DNA of 64,000 nucleotides from Liriodendron chinense. Its lineage: Eukaryota > Streptophyta > Magnoliopsida > Magnoliales > Magnoliaceae. Below the pieces are notes generated by a model. That model made no database searches. It was not told where the DNA came from and worked only from the letters and a program-made list of their open reading frames with translations. The translations under genes and the position numbers were made by a program. This document shows positions 56,146-64,000 of this stretch, piece after piece; within the stretch, counting starts at the first letter, position 1; the number at the start of each line of letters is the position of its first letter. The stretch spans positions 62,001-126,000 of the forward strand of contig PVNU02002805.1 in NCBI GenBank assembly GCA_003013855.2, given 5' to 3'.

Positions 56146-57104
56146 ATGGATGTCCCATTTCATGCCCTCGAAATACTTGAGGCTTCCTCTCCACAGTTTA
56201 ACCTAATAGAATCCATGCCAATTCTTGACATCCAAAAGATACAACAAAGCATGAAGGCCATGCAGGAAACTCTTTTTCGATTCACATAAGCCCAGGTTTC
56301 AACAGTCAAACCCAGGTTGGCCCAGCACAACAACAACAGCCATCATCTCTTCCAGCCTTCAGTTCATCACAACCACAGTTGTCAGGGTTCACATAAGACT
56401 TTCGATACCCTCCTAACAGGGGCCATCAGTCAAAACAACCATCAACCTTAGGGCATTTCTTTCAGTACCCTCCTGCAAATGGGAGCCATTTTCACTCTCA
56501 TTCCACAACTAGAACTCCCATCCAATTCCAACATCCTTTCCCTAATGAGCGTTCCAATCAATTTCAACATGCTCATGTGGTCGAGGTTTCTCTACAGTCT
56601 CCTTTTCCAGCCTCAGTCCAACAAAGTCCTTATAATGGTAGTAATTATCAGGCCCAAACTCCTTCAGGCAGAAATCATATGATTATCAATGACACCAATT
56701 ATTATGAAAGGGGGACAGTTCGAGCTTGGTAAGGGGCAAGATCTCCATCATTTAGCCCCTCCAAAATTGAACAACTCCGAGAGCAAATGCAAGAGATGAA
56801 GAGAAATCTACAGAAGCAGAAGGGAGTAAAGGTGAGCATGAGCCGATCTCAGCCATGTTCGAGCTAGGCTCGGTCATTGAATAACCTGGCTTGTGTTCGG
56901 CTCGGCTTAACCATTGAGCTGGACTATTTTGTTCGAGCTGGCTCGGCCGAGCTTCAAGCCAAGTTCGACCCGAATTCGTGTTGAGAGACGAGCTTGGACA
57001 CAATTTTTTATGTGTTAAAAAATTTGTAGAGAGAAATAGAGAGATTGAGAGAAAGAAATAGAGAGATTGAGAGACGGCCGGACGACAGCTGTTGCCAGAC
57101 GGAT

Positions 57105-57155
<51 letters not shown>

Positions 57156-57387
57156 ATCACTGGCTCACCACCTCACTGAATGAATTGGAGAGAGAGAGAG
57201 AGGTGGCCGATGGGTGGTTGGCCGGACGAGGTTAGGGTTTTGGGGAAGGAAGGGGGCGCTCGTTCGAAATAAGAATGGTTTTAGGGTTTTAGACTTTTAG
57301 GTTTTAAGTTATAAAAAATATATATAATATATTTATATATATATATATATAATATTAATATATGTATGATATATATATATATATGTA

Positions 57388-57442
<55 letters not shown>

Positions 57443-58230
57443 GCCGAATCGAGCTACGAACAAGCCGAGCTTCAAGGCAAATCGAGTCGAGCTTGGGCAT
57501 GCTTGTGTGCGGCTTGAACTATGAAACGAGCCAAGGAAATCCACCCGGCTCTATTCGAACACTCCCTCCGAATCAAACCGAATCGAGCTGGAACGAGCCG
57601 AATCGAACGAGCTAATCGATCCATCTTAATTCGTGCTCAGCTCTAAAAGGGAGTGGATCTCCCATCCACTAAGTTCATGGATCTTTGTCCCTTCCCTGAT
57701 GCGAAGGTATCACAAGGCTTTGAGGTACCAAAATTCAAAAGATATGATGGGACAGGGTGTCCTATAAACCACCTGAAAGCATTCTGTGGCGAGCTAGAGG
57801 TTGTGGCAGGCAATGACGGAGCGTTGATCCGTCTATTTCAAAAGTTCTTAAAAGGCGACGCATTAGATTGGCACACGTCACTAGATTACCATCAAATAAA
57901 AACCTAGGAACATCTTTTTAAAGCATTTGTCAACCTCTTTATGTATAATCTTAACTCAGCACCGAGAATGGCGGATCTTGCTGCCCTAAGACAGAGAAAT
58001 GATGAGTCATTATCAGCTTACGTTGGATGATGGCAAGCCATGGCTGCTACAATGAAGACACCCATCGACAACGAGGAGCAAATCTCCATGATCATCCACT
58101 CAACAAACCCGAGTATCTCTAGATACCTTGTCTCACATCCATATGCAAACTTCACCCAACTCATCCACATCGAAGAACAAGTCGAAGTCAGAATAATGGC
58201 TAGGATGATCTCCCCTTACTGGACTTATTA
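56146..58230 (+). pseudogene. Gag of third Tat/Ogre-like element, split by a MITE
   Basis: Begins at ATG 56146 (MDVPFHALEILEASSP). A Gln/Pro-rich N-terminal part has stops (for example near 56287). After the MITE insertion (56828-57646) the frame resumes with the Retrotrans_gag core: FPDAKVSQGFEVPKFKRYDG, GALIRLFQKFLKGDALDWH, then ADLAALRQRNDESLSAYVG and SMIIHSTNPSISRYL. Further stops occur at 57906 and 58027. This core is of the type found in Ogre/Tat gag (the YDGTG...P..H motif). It is interrupted downstream by a Copia-type LTR at 58242. No knuckle is visible before the break. Non-functional. Confidence 0.75.
56828..57646. mobile_element. 819-bp hAT-type MITE with perfect 8-bp TSD
   Basis: Flanked by AAGGGAGT on both sides (56820-56827 and 57647-57654). 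The ends are imperfect inverted repeats: AAAGGTGAGCATGA on the left, TTAGAGCTGAGCACGA reading in from the right. Subterminal regions are rich in CGAGCTCGGCTCG-type words. It contains a (GA)n run (about 57108-57153) and long (AT)n runs (about 57310-57438). No transposase. The 8-bp duplication and terminal motif indicate hAT. Confidence 0.85.
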
Positions 58231-58241
58231 GGCATCTCTAG

Positions 58242-60200
58242 TGAAAGTACGTCGGTAGTCTAACACAACACCTACGTATGTGCGGAAGCTTAAAGAGCAA
58301 CTAGAACTATGGCTAAACCTGTAAGGGTGGTGATAAGGACCTTTTTAAAATTCTTTTCGCCTGCATACACAATTTATCAAATTAAACTAAGTAAGCAAGA
58401 ACACTTCGGCTTCCAAGCCTAAGTGGGTCCAATCACAAGACTAGCATATGGTGAAGCAATAAACAACCTAGTCTAAAGCATGCATAGGTAATCAAAAGAT
58501 TTAACTAATCAAGCTCCTAACCTATGCAACCTATGTAGACTTATGAGAATGGATCAATGAGCTCAAGTCTACACAACTAGTGAAAGTACATCTCGTGTGT
58601 GGATGTGCCTAATTAGTGCCTAGCATACATTCCTATCAAGCATTCATAATTAAACAATTAAACAACCAATGCCAAGATATCAATGTGCTCAATACAATCA
58701 CAAACACAAGCATGTATAGTGGTTCGACTTTGGGTCTACTCCACTCCCGGCTCAAGTACTCAACTCCTTTGAGCACACCGGCATTCACTATCGCAGGTTT
58801 TAAATGAGGTTCACCTCTCAACCTTTACACGGAGGTTTTACCGGTTCACCTCTCAACCATAACCGGAGTTTTGGACAAAAGGGCTAACTCTCAACCCAAA
58901 CGGAGTTTTGAACATAAGCTAACTCTCAACCCGACTCACGTTCACTCCCGTGTCGGAGGCTCCCCCTTGGAGACTTAGTTTAGGCCCGGCTAACGGGCCA
59001 AGGAACGGCTAACGTCCCTAGATCGAGTTTGACAAACAAACTCTAAATGGACTCTCAATAAAGACAACCTTACTTGTCCGATGAGCCCCTTGTTCAGCGC
59101 CGGTTCGGGTTGTTTGATCTCCGCTCTCCTGTGCTTCAATCAGCTTCCCTTGCTCTAACGATCATGTTGCCGTTGCGTCGCCAATGCCTCAGCCACACTT
59201 GATCAACCACCTTGCATGTGATGTCTTTGAGATGCCCAAGGTGATAGGAGGATAGGTTTGAGAAGTCTACAACTGATGGGAATGGGTTGCCTAGAGGTTC
59301 TCTCCTACAACGATCTCATCTTAGAGTTTTGGACAAGGATATGCCTATCAAGAAGGTTCCAAACTCTAGAGATCAAGAGGGGATGAAGGTCATCTTCTTC
59401 ATGAGCTTGGAATGCTCCAATCTTGTGTTAAAGCACAAGGAAGATGCCTTGCATAGGTTGGGAATGAGCCTCAAATGGTCTCCAACAATGGTGGCTTCAC
59501 TCCTCTCGAAATTCCTCTCCTTACCCCTCAAAACAAACCAAGCCCTTTTATAAAAGGATGCACAACGGATACAAAACGGGCAAATAACGACCGGTCGTGA
59601 CTGGTCGGCTAGGGGTCCACGACTGGTCGTCCAGGGTCCAAGACCGGTCGTCCAACGCCCAAAAAGGGCCAGAGAGCTTGCTGTCTCTAAAAACAAGTCT
59701 GCCCAACCGGTCGTGACCTGTCGGACCAGCCCTGCCGACTGGTCTTGACCGGTTGGCCCAATGGCCTTCCCACTCCAGCAGCCCCTGACCTCTCTGGATC
59801 CCAGTCTGACCGGTCTTAACCGGTCGGTCCAGTCCATCCGACCGGTCGTGACCGGTCGGTCAAGCCTGGGTTCAGCCTAATGATTGCTGACCCACTATTT
59901 TCTCAACCCTCTTGCATTGGCCAAGGTTTGGGTGTACTTTTGGGACACCTAGGGCCAATCTATGATGACTAAAGGTTCCCTAATCATGGTCAAGGTCATC
60001 AAGGAGGTTAAAGAGTTAGGTTTTGGTCAAGGTTAAGGCACATCAAGGCATCACTTTTACCATTATCTTCTTCCTTGATGCAACGGGGCCACTTGAGTCT
60101 TCGGTCTTCGTCTTCATTAGGCTCAACCGACACTAGACTCACTGACGTAAGTGATTTACAAACAAGGTGCACTAGTATGCCATAGAAAAGTGCACTAACA
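58242..60200 (-). repeat. Copia-type LTR inserted in gag-pol of third Tat/Ogre-like element
   Basis: On the minus strand it starts TGTTAGTGCACTTTTC (60200) and ends near GTACTTTCA (58242). Flanks TCTAG and TCTGC are only partly alike, so the left end is uncertain; an end near 58330 is also possible. The interior has features common in Copia LTRs: TTTTAAAAAGGTCC near the end, repeated GGTTCACCTCTCAACC units (58800-58940), a TATA box and a GACCGGTC array. No internal coding region, so probably a solo LTR. Confidence 0.5.
59589..59861. repeat. GACCGGTC palindrome array
   Basis: GACCGGTCGTGACTGGTCGG, then spaced GACCGGTCGTCC and GACCGGTCGTGACCGGTCGG units. In minus orientation it ends about 37 bp before the TATA box (59552-59546, TATAAAA on the minus strand). 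Confidence 0.8.
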
Positions 60201-62120
60201 TCTGCTACAATCGAAAGTGGAAGGAGAGCCTATCGGATACGAGAATGATAACTACAGTGTTCTCGTCCCTCATCCAATGGAAGAAGACGATCTTGTCACC
60301 TCTACCAATGGTGCACTATTCCTCCCTCAGGATGGATACCTGCAGCAGCAGCAACAGCCGAGATGGAACCCATAGTTTCTTAATCAAGGTTGGCAAGGGG
60401 TACCCCCTACCAGTCCAATCTCAGAGCCCCTCATCCTGCAAGGGGCATCTTCGGTCAGTCCAGTCTTCGCACCTCTAAGTATGCAAGGGGCACCTCTTGC
60501 CTATCCAGCTTTCATCAACTAAGAAGAGCCTCCTCTCCAGTTTATCCATGCCATTGACTCTCATCCAAAGTTCGAGCCTCTCATCCTACAAGGGGCACCC
60601 CCAGCTATTTCAATCTCAGAGCTTCTCATCCTACAAGGGGCACCCCCAGTTATTTCAATCCTAGAGCTTCTCATCCTCCAAGGGGCACCCCCAACTATTT
60701 CAATCCCAGAGCCTCTCATCCTGCAAGGAGCACCCCCAGCTATTTCAATCTCAGAGTCCATCATCATGCAAGGACCATCTTCAATCGGTCTGATCTCTAG
60801 ACCACTAAATATACAAGGGATACCTCCAGTCGGTTCATTCTTCTCGTCATTGCTCAACCAGGGGCACAACCTGCCCATTTCAATCAGCCAAGGGGATGAC
60901 CTCCTCATTGCAGCATCACTCAGCCAGGGGCACCACCTGCCCACTCTAGCCAACCGGGGGCACAACCTGCCCACAACATCTAGCCAAGGGCACAACCTAC
61001 CCATTTCTCCTGCAAATAACCAGGGGCACAACTTACCCACAACATCGGCCTATTCGGCACCTACTCCAGCCATTATCCTAAAAAAAAACACTTCCTTGGA
61101 CAGCATACCACATGCCCTAGCAGATTCGGGGCCCAACTTCAATTATGTGGCCACTATCGAGGGAGTAAGCTCTACTCCTCAAAAGAACTTGCCCAGTTAT
61201 GTTTGGCCATTAGTCCTCCAAATAGTTCCTGAATTTGACAACTCCAAAGGAAAAGTCGAATGGAAGATTGATGTTAAGGTTCAGATCGGTCCAAAAACAT
61301 CAACCATCGCTCTTCAGGTCTTGGACATCTCAGTTTCATTCCATCTCCTTTTCGATCGGACCTGGTTTCATAGAATCAGTGTCATCTCTTCAAATCTTCA
61401 CTAAAGGGTCTAGCACATCTTCAGAGATAGGGCGATCACCATCATCACTGATCCCAAACAAATTCTCAGGTAGAAGCATTCAACCTTCGAGAGCATACCA
61501 TCTCAGCCGTAGACGTACAATGCTTAGATGGGGAGGTCTCACACCAAAGTCTTGAGTTTCACAATGCAAATTAGTTCCCTCACTCATGTCTCATCGAATC
61601 GAACTACGTCTTGCTTCCTATCGAGCATCAAATCTTCTACTATCAGCTCGAATATCAAGACTCAGTCCGATTCATGAAGGATCAAGAGGATGTAGATAGG
61701 AGAAGACTGCGATATCAACCAACTCAGATTAGGAAACCAAAGCGCATAGGTATCAGGAGAAGACGGAATCATCAGGAAGAGGGAAATCCCTACATTTGCA
61801 CATCAATCCAGTTTATCAGTGCAGGGATTATCTACCTAGATGAAGAGCTGCCTTCCACCTTCGATGATCAAGCGAGCAGATTAAGTCTAACAGAGCTAAT
61901 TAAAGAAGACATAAGCAAGGGGCAGGAATTTTCCCCAATCAACTGGACCGCAATCTTGGTCCCACCTCAGCCAGATGAACCCGAAGAGTTGCAATGCATC
62001 GGGGATGGGCCAGGAGAAATCGCATCCGACACCAACTCGGAGCCCAGTTCCAAATTTATCATGTCATTTAGGTGCAACGATGAGGGTTGGCCTACTGATC
62101 CTTTTAGCCCTACCTCCTAA
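60201..62120 (+). pseudogene. Repeat-bearing linker and protease region of third Tat/Ogre-like element
   Basis: Coding relic after the Copia LTR. A Gln-rich start (GYLQQQQQPRWN) is followed by two amino-acid repeat blocks: about five copies of EPLILQGAPPAISIS (48-bp units, about 60565-60780) and then NQGHNLP/SQGHHLP units (about 60850-61045). Next comes the C-terminal half of a protease (IALQVLDISVSFHLLFDR, corresponding to the usual FQVLDI...LLGRPW), with a frame break near 61400. A charged segment (61611-62120) starting MLPIEHQIFYYQLEYQD has an open frame to the stop at 62118. The RT should follow but is mostly missing. Dead copy. Confidence 0.65.
60565..61045 (+). repeat. Coding minisatellites: 48-bp LQGAPP units and QGHNLP units
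   Basis: First block: 48-bp units containing CTCATCCTACAAGGGGCACC, about five copies. Second block: shorter units containing CAGGGGCACAACCTGCCCA, about six copies of variable length. Both share the core CAAGGGGCAC, so they may have a common origin. Confidence 0.8.
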
Positions 62121-62640
62121 GGGGAAGGAGTGCAGGGTAATAGCATGTTTGTAGCCCCATGACGGCACAATAAAAGCCGACAGTGCTCAACTCCCGAGCC
62201 GAATCAGGCTACCCCTAGTTCACATCGTCGTCTTGCTTAGGATTCTTAAAAAAAACTTTAAAAAAAAAAGACCAGAAGATTCAAAAACCCAAAACACCAA
62301 ATATTTCAAAAAATCAAAGTATTTCAAATTTTCACAAAATTCGAAAAGTTCAAAACTTTAAAAAAATTCCCCAAAAACCAAAAAATCTTTTAAAGCCAAC
62401 AAAAAAAAAATCAGAAATCTTTTAAAAATCCCAACCAATAAAATGTTAAGCCTGTCTCTCAAAATACTTGAGTATGAAGTTGACTCATATGATTTTAAGT
62501 TAGAGTAGGACTTTAAACTCAAGGGTCTGGACAAAGTCAATGATGTGGAAAATGATGAAATGACTCCTGAACTAAGAGGGTCTCCTCGAAAGTTTGAACC
62601 AAAATCCAATGTCATCTCGAAAAAATTTTAAATTGTAAAC
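62121..62640 (+). other. A-rich non-coding stretch
   Basis: Between the last open frame and the RT relic. Two A-rich patches (62245-62275 and 62340-62415). The part 62430-62630 may be a coding relic of the pol linker (GDSLxx-like words), but I cannot support a call. Confidence 0.4.
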
Positions 62641-63450
62641 CTAGGATCTCCTAGGACCCTTAAGAAAGTGCGCAGTGAGAATCCTTGTCCATGGAAGATA
62701 AGTAGAGAATGATTGAATTTTTGAAGTCATGACTTCTCGATCTTGCATCCTATGAAGACTTGCCTGGACTCGATCAAAAACTCATCAAGCCTATCGTTTA
62801 GAAGCTGTCAAGACCATGCCCGTATTCCACTCTGGAGCATGCATAGAAGAAAGCATAACAACGGAAGAAATCTTGTGGCTCGATGAAGACCAATTATAGT
62901 CAATATGTCAGAAAGCACTTCAAGTGTTAGGAGCACGCACACCGGACCCATGTGTGTGCTTTAAAGCTCTATAACCTGACAATGCTCTAGTTATTCCTTG
63001 TACGAGGTATCTATATCAGCAAAAAGATTGACTCGGCATCATCTAGCGATCATACGCACATACTTGTGGCAGTCAATTACTTTACAAAGTGGATGGAGGT
63101 AACATTCTGATCTCACGTGATAATTATCATAAAAAATGACATCACCAGTCACTAAGGGTTCTCACATGCCGCTAGCATCAACAATGGGGTGCCAAAGATA
63201 AATGAGTTCCTCGAGAAAATCAAAAGATATTGAGATGCATTCATATGCACTTGGGGCCAATCAGACATTCGTACATACAACTATGGGCAAAATTCTTTAT
63301 ATCTACTGAAATGAAGGTTGTCCTACAAGTTCAAGTCAAAATCCCATCAACACGAGTGCTGATGAAAAGTGAAGCTGAGGAAAAAAAGTCATATGGGGTT
63401 TACACAAGCATTGTCGCATCTATCAGACTCAAGGGGCAAGGCCCAAGGAT
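62641..63450 (+). pseudogene. RT-start and integrase fragments of third Tat/Ogre-like pol
   Basis: Three short coding relics stand in the order expected for pol, with large gaps. (1) Near 62710-62805: IEFLKSHDF, then YEDLPGLDQKLIKPIV in another frame, equivalent to the segment before the RT palm (usually SYEDMPGLDP). (2) Near 63055-63102: HILVAVNYFTKWMEV, the integrase-core strand following the first catalytic Asp. (3) Near 63305-63400: TEMKVVLQVQVKIPSTRVLM, the segment after the integrase core. Almost all of RT, both RNase H domains and the catalytic residues of the integrase are deleted or unreadable. It is annotated only to show the element's orientation and extent. Confidence 0.6.
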
Positions 63451-63931
63451 CAGAGAATTTCTTTCGGGAGGCACCATTCGATTCACCAATCTAAGGGGCA
63501 ACGATATTTCAGAGCTAATAAACGCTAACAAAATCTCTCACGAGTAAGTTAATCTAACCATGTTAAGAGTTACATTGGTGAAGCTAAAGTGATTAAAGCT
63601 AGATCCTCTGATAATCATCCTCTACCATCCCCCAATAAGTGCTCCAACAATAAGGTTAAAAAAAGAGAAGAAGAAAAGGAAAGAAAAAAAGTGAAAGCAG
63701 CAAAAAAGAAAAGAGAACAATGATAAAGTAAAGAAAAAATAGAAAAAAAAGAAAAAAAAAGGAAAATAGAAAATTGACCTAGAAGAAAGCACAATCCTTC
63801 ACTCCCTCATCCCTCTTAGAAAGGTTTCGAGCTAAAGTCGATAGCTTTACCATTGTGACTTAAAACAAAGTAAAAGAATCGAGCTAATTGGCTGGTAAGG
63901 ATGGAAATTTGAGCCCTCCCTCACTGCCAAG
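63451..63931 (+). other. Purine-rich 3' tail of decayed element
   Basis: Non-coding. Contains a strongly purine-rich strand (AAAGAGAAGAAGAAAAGG and similar) from about 63655 to 63780. It ends at the LTR head at 63932, with the flank CCAAG. Confidence 0.5.
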
Positions 63932-64000
63932 TGTTGAGCTCCCATTTTATACATTTTCTAACCCATTACATCACATCTTATGCATGGTTTGCATGCTTAA
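63932..64000 (+). repeat. Head of an Athila-type LTR (runs off the window)
   Basis: TGTTGAGCTCCCATTTTATA and the following ACATTTTCTAACCCATTACATCACA match the LTR head at 831-900 by eye. Only the first 69 bp are in the window. Confidence 0.75.

Larger units (their letters stand above)
54573..63450 (+). mobile_element. Third Tat/Ogre-like element, decayed and interrupted
   Basis: 5' LTR 54573-55883, PBS 55887, gag 56146-58230 with a hAT MITE inside, a Copia-type LTR inserted at 58242-60200, a spacer/protease region 60201-62120, and fragments of RT and integrase up to about 63450. Large parts of pol (most of RT and RNase H) are missing, and no 3' LTR is seen. It inserted into the older Tat antisense relic at 54572. 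Confidence 0.7.

Noticed and set aside
60561..61040. Minus-strand frame with repeated GRLCPWL and GGAPCRM words
   Set aside because: Shadow of the in-frame LQGAPP and QGHNLP repeats on the plus strand, whose flanks are gag/protease-like in the same frame.

Overview
This window is plant nuclear DNA made almost entirely of transposable elements. I recognise no host protein-coding gene, rRNA gene or tRNA gene. The organism is an angiosperm: the window holds Athila-, Tekay- and Tat/Ogre-type Ty3/gypsy LTR retrotransposons, Copia LTRs with initiator-Met tRNA primer sites, hAT elements and GTGGGCCC-rich dispersed repeats. I cannot name the species. The repeat style would fit a magnoliid or a large-genome monocot, but that is a guess.

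The first 43.5 kb is one deep nest of insertions. A Copia-type LTR remnant (42882-43534, - strand) was hit by an Athila-like element (39761-42881). That element was hit by a Tekay-like chromovirus in minus orientation (2051-39760: broken 5' LTR, PBS at 6280-6291, dead gag, protease start). The Tekay-like element then took three further insertions: a second Athila-like element (1-2050, running off the left edge), a solo LTR (2261-4948) between gag and protease, and a Tat/Ogre-like element (7560-36997) inside its LTR. The 5' LTR of the Tat/Ogre element was split by an Athila-type solo LTR (9190-21429, TSD GTAGG). That solo LTR was split in turn by a very young, structurally intact Tat element (9880-20495, TSD CTAAG).

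The young Tat element is the centrepiece. It has two 932-bp LTRs that differ at only four positions by eye. It has an uninterrupted 1825-codon gag-pol (gag, protease, RT, RNase H, second archaeal-type RNase H, integrase). On the opposite strand, convergent with pol, lies a three-exon gene with its own TATA box and G-boxes, coding for a 'putative gypsy-type transposon' protein. Its only visible lesion is a frameshift at an 11-G run. The older Tat/Ogre element has the same layout with a decayed pol, but its antisense gene carries a plant-mobile-domain-like protein instead.

From 43.5 to 64 kb lie, in order: an AT microsatellite with a tandem duplication that includes an LTR head; an Athila-type solo LTR (43649-45494, TSD CTAAT); GTGGGCCC repeats; a decayed hAT transposase-derived gene (47745-50114, ZMYM1/DUF4371 type); a 2.25-kb hAT-like non-autonomous element; a third relic of a Tat antisense gene (about 54025-54572); and a decayed Tat/Ogre-like element (54573 to about 63450). 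This last element is interrupted by an 819-bp hAT MITE with a perfect 8-bp TSD and by a Copia-type LTR. The head of another Athila-type LTR starts at 63932.

The most unusual cross-element signal is an array of GACCGGTC palindromes. It is found in six LTRs from at least two, probably three, unrelated families, each time about 40-140 bp upstream of the TATA box.
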